From: Candidatus Obscuribacter sp.
Lineage (GTDB): Bacteria; Cyanobacteriota; Vampirovibrionia; Obscuribacterales; Obscuribacteraceae
Assembly: GCA_021772095.1 (NCBI GenBank)
Contig: JADYXR010000164.1
Coordinates: 1 to 64,000 of the forward strand
DNA: 64,000 nt
Reading direction: 5' to 3'
This document shows, piece after piece, positions 1-9,236 of the stretch. How positions within the stretch are numbered: the stretch's first letter is position 1; each line of letters opens with the position of its first letter. The notes beneath the pieces are model-generated. The model was not told the origin of the DNA and did not search any database. It saw nothing but the letters and a program-made list of their open reading frames with translations. The translations under genes and the position numbers were made by a program.

Positions 1-2
1 AC

Positions 3-890
3 AGAAACCAGGGCATAGACGATAGACCGCGAGCCTCAGACTCAGACCTTCGCGCCGGTGCCAATCAAGATTATCACTGGCCTACCGACGGCGGTGTCGG
101 AAGAGCGGCAACGAATACGGCAATGCGTCCACGAGTGACAAGCGATGTCTCAAATGCTGGAATGGCAGCAAGAGGCAGCTCTGTTAGAAACGCGTTCAAT
201 CACTACGATCTGTTTAATCGCGATTTCTACGGACGATACGATCGCGCCTGGGGATATCCCGAATGGGGTGCGGCCTGGCCGTGGGGCTACACCGGCTGGG
301 GAGATCTGTGCTCTTTCTGGGGCGATCAGGATAGTGCTGTTCCGGTCGAATATGACTATGGAAACAACATCACTTATCAGGATGACATGGTTTATTACGG
401 CAACCAACCGTTTGAATCAGCCAGCGACTATTACACTCAGGCACAGACACTTGCCCTCGCTGCACCACCATCAGTACCGTCTGCGACACCAGCCTCTGGT
501 ACCAAGAGCGGTACTAAATCCGCTACTAAATCCGGTGCCGCCGGCAAATCAACGGATAAAGCATCTGATTGGAAGCCACTGGGCGTGTTTGCCCTCACTC
601 AAGGCGATCAAACGGATTCTAACTCGATTTTCCAATTAGCCATAAACAAGAAAGGCATCGTCCGAGGTAACTATTACAACCCTCTGACTCAGGAAGAACA
701 GCCAGTTCAGGGCAAGCTCGACAAAAAGAGCAAACGGGTAGCCTGGACAGTCGGCAGCAACAAAAAGGTTGTCTATGACACGGGAGTAGCAAATCTGCTT
801 TCGAAGCAAAGTTCTTTGCTTATTCACCTGGACGCCAGTCACACTCAGCAGTGGAACATTATAAGACTACAGCAACCTAAAAGCAGCTGA
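3..890 (+). CDS. Surface/exported protein, 5' end cut off by the window
   Basis: The frame is open from base 3 without a stop, so the gene begins left of the window; the ATG at 123 is internal. A Tyr/Trp/Gly-rich stretch (FYGRYDRAWGYPEW and neighbours) leads into a block with YDYGNNITYQDDMVYY. I recognise this pattern from proteins often labelled 'protocadherin-like cell surface protein' in Planctomycetes and related bacteria. An Ala/Thr/Ser/Lys linker (roughly codons 155 to 180 of the visible part) joins it to a C-terminal beta-rich domain starting near WKPLGVFALTQGD. The function is unknown; a location outside the cytoplasm is inferred from composition because the N-terminus is not visible. 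The NCS1 permease starts 24 bases downstream and could be co-transcribed. Confidence 0.7.
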   Translation, partial: RNQGIDDRPRASDSDLRAGANQDYHWPTDGGVGRAATNTAMRPRVTSDVSNAGMAARGSSVRNAFNHYDLFNRDFYGRYDRAWGYPEWGAAWPWGYTGWGDLCSFWGDQDSAVPVEYDYGNNITYQDDMVYYGNQPFESASDYYTQAQTLALAAPPSVPSATPASGTKSGTKSATKSGAAGKSTDKASDWKPLGVFALTQGDQTDSNSIFQLAINKKGIVRGNYYNPLTQEEQPVQGKLDKKSKRVAWTVGSNKKVVYDTGVANLLSKQSSLLIHLDASHTQQWNIIRLQQPKSS

Positions 891-914
891 TTCAGCGAGC
901 AAACAATCAATCCG

Positions 915-2423
915 ATGAGCACTCGCTCCTATCCTGATGGTCGCGTTGAATTAGTCGATTCGGAATCGATATCGCAAAGTCCTCTCTACAACGAGGACCT
1001 GGCGCCAATTCCAGTCGCCGGAAGAACCTGGTCCACGTACCACTTCGCCGCACTCTGGGCGGGGATGGCGTGCAATATTCCAACTTACATGATGGCGTCG
1101 GGATTGATCACTAACGGGATGAACTGGTGGCAAGCGTTGCTCTGCATCTGGCTTGGTAACACGATTATTCTCGTTCCGATTGTGCTCAACTCTCATGCCG
1201 GAACGAAATACGGAATCCCATTTCCGGTGCTCGCACGCGCCAGTTACGGCGTGGCAGGTTCAAACCTTCCGGCGCTGATGCGGGCGATCATTGCTTGTGG
1301 TTGGTTTGGTATTAACGCGTGGATTGGCGGTCAAGCCATGTTCACTCTTCTAAAAGTTTTGATACCGCACTTCGATCAGAGCCTCGGAACCACTTTGTAC
1401 GCTGGTCATTCGATTGCCGAGTGGTTTTCGTTTGGGTTGTTCTGGTGCCTGAATATTCTTGTGATTTATCGCGGCATGGAAGTGGTGCGCAAACTGGAAA
1501 GTTGGGCAGCTCCTTTCATTTTTTCGATGACGACTTTATTAGTGATTTGGATCGTCAGTCAAGCCAAAGGCTTCGGCAACTTGCTTTCGGAACCCGGCAA
1601 ATACCACACCTTTGCCAGTTTTCTCCCTGTGTTCGTCCCGTCGGTCACGGCAATGATTGGGTCATGGTCAACGTTGTCACTGAACATGCCAGACTTCACT
1701 CGTTTCAGCCGTGGACAGAAAGAACAAATGATCGGTCAAGCGGTGGCACTGCCGACGAGTATGACTGCGTTTTCTGCAATGGGCGTAATCATAACTTCCG
1801 CCGGAGTGATCCTTTATCCTCACATGAAGCATTCTGAACTGTGGGATCCGGTTAAATTGATCGGGCAATTTTCGGAACCATGGATAGTGGCACTGGCAAT
1901 GTTCACCGTGATACTGGCGACGCTGTCAGTCAATATTGCCGCCAATGTGGTATCACCCGCCAACGATTTCGCAAATGCATTTCCGCTCTGGATTTCATTC
2001 AGGCGAGGCGCCTTGTTGACCGGCATCATCGCTCTGTTGATGCAGCCCTGGCAACTAATGGCTGATCCCAATGCGTACATTTTTACATGGTTGTTAGGTT
2101 ATGCCGGCGGACTTGGTTCGATAGGCGGTGTTCTAATTATTGACTATTGGGTAATCAGGAAGAAACAACTTGAGCTTGCCGACCTTTATCTGAAGGACGG
2201 TGCGTATGCGTATACAAACGGCTGGAACCTGAAGGCGCTGGCAGCGACAGTGACCGCCTGCTTCTTCGCATGGATCGGCGCATTCGTTCAAAGTCTGCAT
2301 TTTCTTTATGACTACAGTTGGTTTGTCGGTTTTGGGATCGCGTCGACTATGTACTATTTGTTGATGAAACAAAAAACTGCAAATACGCATGGTAACGGAA
2401 CGCTTCAGGCAGGCACTAACTAA
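915..2423 (+). CDS. NCS1-family nucleobase/hydantoin:cation symporter
   Basis: This 502-residue, very hydrophobic protein has the length and about 12 transmembrane segments of the NCS1 family (cytosine, purine, allantoin and hydantoin permeases such as Mhp1). The N-terminal block NEDLAPIPVAGRTWSTYHFAALWAGMA and the following GLITNGMNWWQAL and GIPFPVLARASYG are family hallmarks. It would sit in the inner membrane and import a nucleobase or related ring compound with Na+ or H+. No hydantoinase, cytosine deaminase or allantoinase gene lies nearby, so the substrate cannot be assigned. The convergent PfkB-type kinase follows after 125 bases. Family confidence is high and substrate confidence is nil. 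Confidence 0.92.
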   Translation: MSTRSYPDGRVELVDSESISQSPLYNEDLAPIPVAGRTWSTYHFAALWAGMACNIPTYMMASGLITNGMNWWQALLCIWLGNTIILVPIVLNSHAGTKYGIPFPVLARASYGVAGSNLPALMRAIIACGWFGINAWIGGQAMFTLLKVLIPHFDQSLGTTLYAGHSIAEWFSFGLFWCLNILVIYRGMEVVRKLESWAAPFIFSMTTLLVIWIVSQAKGFGNLLSEPGKYHTFASFLPVFVPSVTAMIGSWSTLSLNMPDFTRFSRGQKEQMIGQAVALPTSMTAFSAMGVIITSAGVILYPHMKHSELWDPVKLIGQFSEPWIVALAMFTVILATLSVNIAANVVSPANDFANAFPLWISFRRGALLTGIIALLMQPWQLMADPNAYIFTWLLGYAGGLGSIGGVLIIDYWVIRKKQLELADLYLKDGAYAYTNGWNLKALAATVTACFFAWIGAFVQSLHFLYDYSWFVGFGIASTMYYLLMKQKTANTHGNGTLQAGTN

Positions 2424-2548
2424 TGAACTATCCACTAACCAACTAAACGTGGTTGTTCGAGCGACGCGCAGCTCAAACTGATCACGTGATCAACATCTCT
2501 GCCGACGATTTGTGAACCGCTGGGATGGACCGGTGCAGGAGCAGTTGT

Positions 2549-3391
2549 TCAAGAACGATGAGGTTCCATAAGCGATGCAGGTCCAGGAGTTTCGACCACT
2601 TTGCCCGCCAGATAAGCCGCTGCTTTTAGTGCAGACTCCAGGTTTAGTCCGGCAGTCAGTCCTGCCAACATGGCACCGCAGAAGGTATCACCGGCACCTG
2701 TAGGATCGAGTTCCTGAGCTACTATTGCAGGCACATAAATTTCGCCGTCGCGCGTGTATGAGGTGGCACCGGCGGCGCCACTAGTGATGAATAGCATTCG
2801 TCCAGGTTTCGTTACTCGGATGGTTTCGTCATCATAGATAAGTCGAGATTCGTTCTCGTTCATAAAGAACAGATCGACTGAATCCAGCAAACGACATACC
2901 GCGGCGCTATTGTTCTTAATTGCTTGCGCGTAGGTGCCGGCTGATATCAATGACTTCGATTGTTCGTCGCCAAACGTTTGCGCGAACTGGCATTGTTTCT
3001 CCGCGGAACTGAGCGCCGCTATATGAATCACGTCGAATTCCATATGACCGAAGTGAGGCAAATCATGAGGAACCATTTGACTTTCGGCTCCCCATGCGGC
3101 TCCTAGCAGCGTGGCTCGACCGCCGCCGTGATGTTCGATCTCCAGCTTTGGCATCTGGTCCAGTGGCACCACTGGTCCGACCCAGGTGACTAGTTTTGCG
3201 AATTCTTCAAAAACTTCTGGGAATGGATCCGGCTTCGGAGCGAACAAATATGTGTTGGCACCCTGCTTTGCTGCCGCGAGCGCTGTGTACAAGCCCGCGC
3301 CGCCGATCGTGTTAAACGATTCGCGATTGCCGTTTCGATTTATATGTAGAGTGTCGAACGATGCGCAACCGACGACTAAAACACTGCCCAT
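2549..3391 (-). CDS. PfkB/ribokinase-family sugar or nucleoside kinase
   Basis: A 280-residue cytosolic kinase of the PfkB fold. The N-terminal glycine pair (TIGGAGLYTALAAAKQG, residues 28 to 44) and the C-terminal signature DPTGAGDTFCGAMLAG (229 to 244) are both present; Asp235 of GAGD is the expected catalytic base. It is slightly short for the family (300 to 330) because the lid region is brief. The substrate (sugar, adenosine or other) is not readable. It starts 118 bases from the divergent gene at 3510, so the two share a promoter region. The proximity to a nucleobase permease hints at nucleoside salvage, but this is inference only. Confidence 0.88.
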   Translation of the reverse strand: MGSVLVVGCASFDTLHINRNGNRESFNTIGGAGLYTALAAAKQGANTYLFAPKPDPFPEVFEEFAKLVTWVGPVVPLDQMPKLEIEHHGGGRATLLGAAWGAESQMVPHDLPHFGHMEFDVIHIAALSSAEKQCQFAQTFGDEQSKSLISAGTYAQAIKNNSAAVCRLLDSVDLFFMNENESRLIYDDETIRVTKPGRMLFITSGAAGATSYTRDGEIYVPAIVAQELDPTGAGDTFCGAMLAGLTAGLNLESALKAAAYLAGKVVETPGPASLMEPHRS

Positions 3392-3509
3392 GTTTAATCA
3401 CATACCCAAAAATGCGACGGCATTTCGCTTATCGAATTTCAATATCGGCAGTTCGCGGCTGGCATAGGCGCTAGAATGGCTCTTCCTAAAAACTCGTTCG
3501 AGAACACTC

Positions 3510-4133
3510 ATGTTTAACGTCTGTCCGTCCTGCGGCCAATACAATGAAGCGAAAGAAGTTCTGTCCGCGCCGGATCGAGCGGTCTGTCCTTCCTGCCAAA
3601 ACGATTTTGAATTTAAATCTTTGCCACTATTCGTAGTGACAGGCGCAAGTGGTTCCGGCAAGACGACGGTGGCACTGAGCTTGATGAAAACCGCCAGCGA
3701 CTACATTGTTTTGGATCAAGATATTCTTTGGTGTGACGCATTTAACACGCCTGATGACGATTTTATGCAATTCCGAAACACATGGCTCAGGGTGATTAAA
3801 AACATCCAACAAGCTGGTTGTTCGGTGGTTTTATTCGGTACCAGCATTCCGAAACAGTTCGAAACGTGCGCGGAGCGCCGGTACCTGAGCGAGATTCATT
3901 ATCTCGCATTAGTTTGTGAACCTGAAGAATTAAAGCGTCGATTGCTCGCACGCCCCGATTGGCGCCAATCCGGAACTCCTGAGAACCTCGAAAGCATGGT
4001 CAGTTTCAATAAATGGTTACTCGATAATGCGGCAGAAACCGCGCCACAGATGACTCTTCTGGACACGACGGACGCAACTTTGGATCAAACCGTTAAGGCA
4101 ACTCACGATTGGGTGGCGTCAAAGTTGACCTGA
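3510..4133 (+). CDS. P-loop nucleoside/nucleotide kinase-like ATPase with N-terminal zinc ribbon
   Basis: A 207-residue protein. Residues 5 to 29 carry two CPSC motifs (CPSCGQ and CPSCQN) that would form a zinc ribbon, followed by a Walker A loop GASGSGKTT (45 to 53). The rest resembles small AAA/shikimate-kinase-like P-loop phosphotransferases annotated in Firmicutes as nucleoside kinases. An Arg-rich LKRRLLARPDWR segment fits the lid helix. The substrate is unknown. It is followed after 28 bases by the ABC-F gene on the same strand, so an operon is likely. Confidence 0.75.
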   Translation: MFNVCPSCGQYNEAKEVLSAPDRAVCPSCQNDFEFKSLPLFVVTGASGSGKTTVALSLMKTASDYIVLDQDILWCDAFNTPDDDFMQFRNTWLRVIKNIQQAGCSVVLFGTSIPKQFETCAERRYLSEIHYLALVCEPEELKRRLLARPDWRQSGTPENLESMVSFNKWLLDNAAETAPQMTLLDTTDATLDQTVKATHDWVASKLT

Positions 4134-4161
4134 GCGCCAATACCCCTTATAACTGTTTCCT

Positions 4162-5985
4162 ATGGGAAATGTACTCAGTTGCCAATCTCTAAGCAAGTCC
4201 TACACGGGACGCACCCTTTTCGATGACCTCACTTTCGGCATCGACGAGGGCGATAAGATTGGTTTGATCGGACCAAACGGTTCCGGCAAATCGACTCTTG
4301 TCAAAATACTTGCTGGGATAGTCGAGCCGGATGACGGCGAAGTGATCCAGCGCAGAGACTTGCGCGTGTCGTACGTTCCTCAGGAAGACCGCCATGATGA
4401 GGACGCTACCGTTGGCGAGATCATCACGAAATCCGGTGAGGAAGTCGGTTTCGTAGACTACGTTCTTGAAGCGTCGATTGATTCAACCATTAAACTGTTT
4501 GGTTTTCCCGACAAAGATGCGAAAGCCGGAACGCTTTCCGGTGGTTGGAAGAAACGTTTGTCATTGGCTAAAGGTCTCGTACAACAGCCTGACGTGCTAG
4601 TTCTCGACGAACCTACCAATCACCTTGATCTGGAATCAGTTCTTGCGTTGGAAAAACTACTCACTGAATTTGACAAAACTTTGATCGTAGTCACCCACGA
4701 TCGCGCATTTTTAGAATCAGTCACCAATCGTGTAGTGGAACTGAATCGCCAGTATCCAAAGGGTTTTCTGAGTGTCGTTGGAAATTACAGTACGTTTCTG
4801 ATCAACAAACAAGAAAAGCTCAGCGAGCAGCAGAATCTTGAAAGCTCGCTTGCCAGCAAAGTCAGACGCGAAGTTGCCTGGCTGCAACGTGGTGCCCGCG
4901 CTCGGCAAACGAAATCCGTGCACCGCATAGAACAGGCCGGAAAGCTGATTGACGAGCTTGGCGAGGTCAAACAACGCAATACCACTTCGAAAATTGAAAT
5001 TGGCTTTCAATCTTCCGGAAGAAAAACTCGCGAGTTAGTGACATCAAAATCCGTTAGCAAATCTTATGCGGACAAAAAACTATTCAGTAATCTGGAGCTT
5101 TTGATCACCAACCGAACTCGACTTGGGCTGGTCGGCCGCAACGGTAGTGGAAAAACTACACTGTTGAAAATGATCATCGGACAAGTCGCGCCTGACAAAG
5201 GCGAGATCAAGCGTGCCCCGGATCTGAAAATCGTTTGGTTCGATCAAAACAGACAACAGCTCGATACGGAACAAACCCTGCAGAAAGCGCTAAGCTCTGA
5301 CAGTGACTCAGTTGTGTATCAAGGTCGTCCTATCCATATAACGACCTGGGCAAAAAAGTTTTTGTTTTCACCTGAACAATTGCGACTGCCTATTAATAGA
5401 TTATCCGGCGGTGAACAATCTCGAATTCTGATTGCTAATCTGATGCTACAGACAGCAGACATAATCATTCTCGACGAACCAACAAACGATCTCGACATTC
5501 CGTCACTGGAAGTTCTTGAAGAAAGTCTCGAAGAATTTCCGGGCGCAGTAATTTTAGTCACGCACGATCGCTTGATGCTGGATGAAGTGTCAGACCAAAT
5601 TCTGGCGCTGAATGGAAACGGTGGGTGTGAGTATTTCAGTGGTTACGATCAGTTCGACCAGGATGTAGACCGGTTCTTCGCCGATAATAAAAAAGCAGGG
5701 AAGAAAGAGAAAGGTGACACGCGGTCGAAAAATTCTAAGCCGCAGGTTGGCCTATCCACACCGGAAAAGCGTGAACTCGAAGGTTTGCCGAAGAAAATCG
5801 ACGACGCCGAAAAGGGTCTGGAAAAGATCCATGAAGAAATGACAAAGCCAGCCAACATGAGCAATTTCCCGTTGCTTGCTGAACTGCACGTAAAGCAAAA
5901 GGCGTTGGAAAAGGAGCTCGAGCATCTTTTCTCTCGGTGGGAGCTTTTGGAAGCTAAAGCTAAGGAAACCAGCGCCGTCACATAA
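4162..5985 (+). CDS. uup: ABC-F ATPase, Uup-like
   Basis: A 607-residue cytosolic protein with two ATP-binding cassettes and no membrane segment. NBD1 has GPNGSGKST, LSGGWKKR and LDEPTNHLD; NBD2 has GRNGSGKTT, LSGGEQSR and LDEPTNDLD. Between them lies the ABC-F linker (about residues 230 to 290, rich in Arg/Lys with KSVHRIEQAGKLIDEL). A C-terminal charged extension (about 525 to 607) has the heptad pattern of the Uup coiled-coil domain. Uup proteins bind ribosomes and branched DNA and influence 50S maturation and transposon excision. A drug-resistance ABC-F is a possible alternative, but the coiled coil favours Uup. Confidence 0.9.
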   Translation: MGNVLSCQSLSKSYTGRTLFDDLTFGIDEGDKIGLIGPNGSGKSTLVKILAGIVEPDDGEVIQRRDLRVSYVPQEDRHDEDATVGEIITKSGEEVGFVDYVLEASIDSTIKLFGFPDKDAKAGTLSGGWKKRLSLAKGLVQQPDVLVLDEPTNHLDLESVLALEKLLTEFDKTLIVVTHDRAFLESVTNRVVELNRQYPKGFLSVVGNYSTFLINKQEKLSEQQNLESSLASKVRREVAWLQRGARARQTKSVHRIEQAGKLIDELGEVKQRNTTSKIEIGFQSSGRKTRELVTSKSVSKSYADKKLFSNLELLITNRTRLGLVGRNGSGKTTLLKMIIGQVAPDKGEIKRAPDLKIVWFDQNRQQLDTEQTLQKALSSDSDSVVYQGRPIHITTWAKKFLFSPEQLRLPINRLSGGEQSRILIANLMLQTADIIILDEPTNDLDIPSLEVLEESLEEFPGAVILVTHDRLMLDEVSDQILALNGNGGCEYFSGYDQFDQDVDRFFADNKKAGKKEKGDTRSKNSKPQVGLSTPEKRELEGLPKKIDDAEKGLEKIHEEMTKPANMSNFPLLAELHVKQKALEKELEHLFSRWELLEAKAKETSAVT

Positions 5986-6050
5986 CCTTACTGGCGTTTT
6001 TTACACTTGCGCAGTTAGAATGCAGTTCGTAGTTTGGAACAGGTAACATC

Positions 6051-6458
6051 ATGGATATCGACGCACAAATCGACCAATTTCTCGCCGCACCTTCGTTCGG
6101 AGTTGCTGGAGCGAGTGACGACAAGCATAAATATGGTCACAAGGTTTACGCCTGCTACTTGCAGCACAATCACAAAGCGTTTGCTATCAACCCTAACGTT
6201 GAAACAGTGCTGGGCAAACCAGCCTACGCAAATATTGCGGCAATTCCGGAAAAGGTCGAATCGATTTCGATCATCACACCGCCTACGGTGACTGACAAAG
6301 TCGTCGATGATGCCATCGCAGCCGGTGTCAAAAACATTTGGATGCAGCCTGGTGCTGAGAGCCCGAAAGCAATCGCAAAGGCGAATGAAGCTGGTCTCAA
6401 CGTGATCTCCGGCGGACCTTGCCTGCTTGTCGTGATGGGCTATAAAGGCGCCTATTAA
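6051..6458 (+). CDS. CoA-binding (YccU-type) Rossmann protein
   Basis: A 135-residue protein that is a single CoA-binding domain, the same fold as the N-terminus of succinyl-CoA synthetase alpha. Visible features are FGVAGASDDKHKYGHKVYACYL near the N-terminus, NPNVETVLGKPAYANI in the middle, and IWMQPGAESPKAIAKANEAGLNVI near the end. The ATG at 6051 is chosen because it follows an AACAGGTAAC sequence and gives the family-length N-terminus; a longer frame at 6034 is out of phase. Such proteins bind CoA or a nucleotide; the cellular role is undefined. A thioesterase follows 60 bases later, which fits a CoA-related context. Confidence 0.85.
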   Translation: MDIDAQIDQFLAAPSFGVAGASDDKHKYGHKVYACYLQHNHKAFAINPNVETVLGKPAYANIAAIPEKVESISIITPPTVTDKVVDDAIAAGVKNIWMQPGAESPKAIAKANEAGLNVISGGPCLLVVMGYKGAY

Positions 6459-6518
6459 TAAAAGCTTCTAGTCACGGACTGCTCAGAAAGCGTTGAACTC
6501 GCACGCAGGAGAGAAACC

Positions 6519-6947
6519 ATGGAAGAAAACGACGACCTGACTAAAAGAGTCGTCGATACCATGATGAAAGAAGACAAAGCTTCCAAGCATCTGGGCATCG
6601 AAGTTCTTGAAGTAACGCCTGGTACGGCCAAAGTTTCCATGACGGTCCGCGACGACATGCTCAACGGGTTTGGTATTTGCCATGGTGGCATGACATTCAC
6701 GCTCGCCGATACGGCTTTTGCGTGCGCGTGCAACTCCCGAAATCGAAAGACGGTCGCTTTGGCCTGCACTATCAATTTTGTTGCCGCTGCAAAGGCTGGC
6801 GATGTTTTGACCGCGGTGGCGAAAGAGTTGTCTCTCAGCGGACGCACCGGTCTCTACGATATCGCGGTCACCAATCAGGCAGGCGCGTTGGTGGCGCAAT
6901 TCCGCGGCACGTCTTACGGTACAAGTTCCACTGTTTTAGACGCGTGA
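6519..6947 (+). CDS. paaI: PaaI-type hotdog-fold acyl-CoA thioesterase
   Basis: A 142-residue hotdog-fold protein. The segment LNGFGICHGGMTFTLADTAFACACNSR (about residues 48 to 74) is the PaaI signature, in which the HGG loop and the Asp on the following helix shape the active site. GKTVALACTINFVAAAK forms the central strand. The family hydrolyses phenylacetyl-CoA derivatives and related thioesters. No other paa genes are near, so the role is probably general thioester clearance. A GAGAGAAACC sequence precedes the ATG. It is followed by a stem-loop at 6966. Confidence 0.88.
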   Translation: MEENDDLTKRVVDTMMKEDKASKHLGIEVLEVTPGTAKVSMTVRDDMLNGFGICHGGMTFTLADTAFACACNSRNRKTVALACTINFVAAAKAGDVLTAVAKELSLSGRTGLYDIAVTNQAGALVAQFRGTSYGTSSTVLDA

Positions 6948-6965
6948 GCGTTCCAAAGTACAGCG

Positions 6966-7017
6966 ACGAATCGGCAAATAGTGCGATGCATTTTGCATTG
7001 CCGCAGAGCCGATTCGT
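6966..7017. other. Stem-loop between convergent genes
   Basis: ACGAATCGGC (6966-6975) and GCCGATTCGT (7008-7017) are perfect 10-bp inverted repeats. Between them is a nested ATGCA/TGCAT hairpin. There is no T run on either side, so it may be a factor-assisted bidirectional terminator or an mRNA 3' end. Downstream, 7040-7135 is made of degenerate copies of words such as TTGCGACTAACA. Confidence 0.55.
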
Positions 7018-7143
7018 TCTGCGCGGGTAACTGGCGAACTACGAGTGACTGCTTCTGACTTGCCAGTTGCAGTTGCGACTAACAGTTCGCCTTGCGACTA
7101 ACAATTACTCGCAACAGTTGAAACTTGCGACTTAACAACAGAA

Positions 7144-7326
7144 TTACTGCGCCGCATCTGCCGAGAACGACGAAAGTGTTGCGTCACTCGCTTCGAACGA
7201 AATAGAAATCGGATTGCAGCACACCTCGCAATCTTCCACATAGCTTTGAGTTTCCACGCTAAGGTCGAGTAGCACTGAGATCTGTTCCCAGCAATACGGA
7301 CAAGTGAAAAAGTGCTCTTCCAGCAT
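7144..7326 (-). CDS. CPXCG-motif small cysteine-rich protein
   Basis: A 60-residue acidic protein with CPYC at residues 9 to 12 and C-x2-CC near residue 34, matching the small 'CPXCG motif-containing cysteine-rich protein' family, presumed to bind zinc. The function is unknown. The stop lies 196 bases from the convergent thioesterase gene. It starts 12 bases after the stop of the upstream YbiT-type ABC-F gene on the same strand, so it is probably translated from the ABC-F transcript. Confidence 0.8.
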   Translation of the reverse strand: MLEEHFFTCPYCWEQISVLLDLSVETQSYVEDCEVCCNPISISFEASDATLSSFSADAAQ

Positions 7327-7338
7327 GTGCTCTCAGCT

Positions 7339-8949
7339 TTAGCGTTTCGCCATGCGAGAAAATTCTCTGGTGAACTTGTGAGATTTTATGTACTCTTCGT
7401 AAGTGTCTAGATAATTGATGACACCACTGTCGGTGAATGACAAAACGCGTGTTGCCACATCCGAAATCAGGTCGCGGTCATGTGATACCACAAACACCGT
7501 ACCTGGGAATTGCGACAAACCATCGCCCAGAGCGGATACCGCTTCGAGATCGAGGTGGTTGGTCGGCTCATCGAATATCAAGATTGGGTTTTTCATCATC
7601 ATCATTCGAGCCATCAATAGGCGAGCAGTCTCGCCTCCGGACAGCGCGTCAGTTGCTTTCAAGCTTTCGTCGCCGGAGAAAAGCATTCGTCCAAGAACTG
7701 AACGAACAAGCTGATCGCCTTCCTCAACCATGTACTGGTTAAGCCATTCAAGCGCTGTCGATCCAGGTTTGATTTCACGATGGAAATCCTGCGGATAATA
7801 GCTCCACTGAGCGTTATCGCCCCATTTTACAGAGCCTTTGTCTGGTTCGATTTCACCGATCAAGCAACGCAGAAAAGTTGTTTTACCGATACCGTTGGGT
7901 CCGATTATGGCAACTCTTTCGCCGCGATCTATGTCAAAACTCAAGTCTTTGAAAAGAGTTACTCCATCAAATCCTTTGGTCAATCCGTCGACTTTCAAAA
8001 CTTCTCTGCCGAGCGGCTTTTCTTGTTCGAATCGAATATAAGGACGTGAGATGTTCGAGCGCTTCAATTCTTGTGGCGCCAGTCTCGACATTTCTTTTCT
8101 ACGCGATTGCACTTGGCTGGAACGCTGACCAGCCGCGAATCGAGCAACGAATTCTTGAAGCTGTGCGATCTTCTTCGATTTATCGCGGTTGGCAGTTTCA
8201 ATTGTTTGTCGGGCTTGGATTTTCTGAGAAACCATATCATCGTAGTTGCCGGTATATGTGATGATCGTGTCGTAGTCGATGTCCGCGATGTGCGTGCAAA
8301 CTGAATTTAAGAAGTGTCTGTCGTGTGAGATAACGATCAAAGTTCCTTCGTATCCCATCAAGAATTCTTCCAACCAGTGAATCGATTCAAGGTCAAGGTG
8401 GTTGGTAGGTTCGTCGAGCATCAGTGCAAGCGGATCTCCGAAGAGTGCTTGAGCTAATAGAACGCGAAATTTGTCATCGGTTGCAAGCGTGCTCATCAGG
8501 TTTTCGTGCTGATCATCCGGGATGCCGATGCCTCGCAGAATTTCGCCGGCTTCAAACTCCGCTGTGTAGCCGTTCTCGTCGGCAATGATGGATTCCAGAT
8601 CTCCGAGTCTGAGCATTTGTGCCTCAGTCAATTCGGCGATTTCACAGAGCTCATCACGCTCTTTAAAAGTATTCCAGAGCGTTTCGTTACCCATGATTAC
8701 GGTATCGATGATGCGCTCGTTGTCGTATGCGTATTGGTCCTGTTTCAAAATACCGACGCGGGCCGGGCGAGAAATCGTTCCCCGATTGGAAGGCTCGATT
8801 GCTCCTGTGAGAATTTTCATGAACGTCGACTTGCCTGCACCGTTTGGACCAGTCAGTCCGTAACGGTTGCCTGGGCTAAATTTAACGGAAACATTGTCGA
8901 ACAATGTTCTCGAGCCATATTCTTTTGAAACTTCGTTGACGACGATCAT
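7339..8949 (-). CDS. ybiT: ABC-F ATPase, YbiT-like
   Basis: A 536-residue cytosolic protein with duplicated ATP-binding cassettes. NBD1 has GPNGAGKST and LDEPTNHLDLES but a degenerate signature (TLATDDKFRVLLAQAL instead of LSGG), which is typical of the YbiT subgroup. NBD2 is complete (GPNGIGKTT, LSGGETARLLMA, DEPTNHLD). The linker contains RQTIETANRDKSKKIAQLQEFVARFAAG. Family members act on the ribosomal E site. The length equals E. coli YbiT (about 530). A perfect hairpin followed by a T-rich run lies 34 to 51 bases upstream of the ATG in the leader (see the separate entry), suggesting control by early transcription termination. Confidence 0.9.
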   Translation of the reverse strand: MIVVNEVSKEYGSRTLFDNVSVKFSPGNRYGLTGPNGAGKSTFMKILTGAIEPSNRGTISRPARVGILKQDQYAYDNERIIDTVIMGNETLWNTFKERDELCEIAELTEAQMLRLGDLESIIADENGYTAEFEAGEILRGIGIPDDQHENLMSTLATDDKFRVLLAQALFGDPLALMLDEPTNHLDLESIHWLEEFLMGYEGTLIVISHDRHFLNSVCTHIADIDYDTIITYTGNYDDMVSQKIQARQTIETANRDKSKKIAQLQEFVARFAAGQRSSQVQSRRKEMSRLAPQELKRSNISRPYIRFEQEKPLGREVLKVDGLTKGFDGVTLFKDLSFDIDRGERVAIIGPNGIGKTTFLRCLIGEIEPDKGSVKWGDNAQWSYYPQDFHREIKPGSTALEWLNQYMVEEGDQLVRSVLGRMLFSGDESLKATDALSGGETARLLMARMMMMKNPILIFDEPTNHLDLEAVSALGDGLSQFPGTVFVVSHDRDLISDVATRVLSFTDSGVINYLDTYEEYIKSHKFTREFSRMAKR

Positions 8950-8974
8950 TGGCAGATTCCCAGCGGCGGTAGAA

Positions 8975-9000
8975 ACAAAAATGACGCGCCTGGCGCGTCT
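8975..9000 (-). terminator. Intrinsic-terminator hairpin in the leader of the YbiT-like gene
   Basis: Read on the minus strand, GACGCGCC-A-GGCGCGTC (8983-8999) forms a perfect GC hairpin immediately followed by ATTTTTGTTT. It ends 34 bases before the ATG of the ABC-F gene at 8949. It is either the end of the upstream LRV transcript (stop at 9237) or an attenuator of the ABC-F gene. Confidence 0.7.
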
Positions 9001-9079
9001 ACAAGAGGAATTATATCGTTAAACGTCAAGATTTCAGCGTTTAATCGCCCATATCTTAACGAACGGTTAGACAGCCTGG

Positions 9080-9116
9080 CAGTGCGACAGGCTCACTCAT
9101 TTGCACTGTCTGAGCC
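9080..9116 (-). promoter_or_regulatory. Overlapping inverted repeats, possible attenuator switch
   Basis: Two interleaved perfect inverted repeats occupy the leader: CAGTGC (9080-9085) with GCACTG (9103-9108), and GGCTCA (9090-9095) with TGAGCC (9111-9116). The pairings cross, so they form either a pseudoknot or mutually exclusive hairpins. They lie about 80 bases before the terminator hairpin at 8983 in transcript order. Confidence 0.4.
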
Positions 9117-9236
9117 GGGACTCACGAACTAATCGGGATCGTCGGTAATCAGTTCAGAAACCTCTTGTGGCGAAAATCGCTCAAGATTTTCTGAAAGTTT
9201 GAAACAGAAATCGTTGACTTAAACACTGGGAATTGG

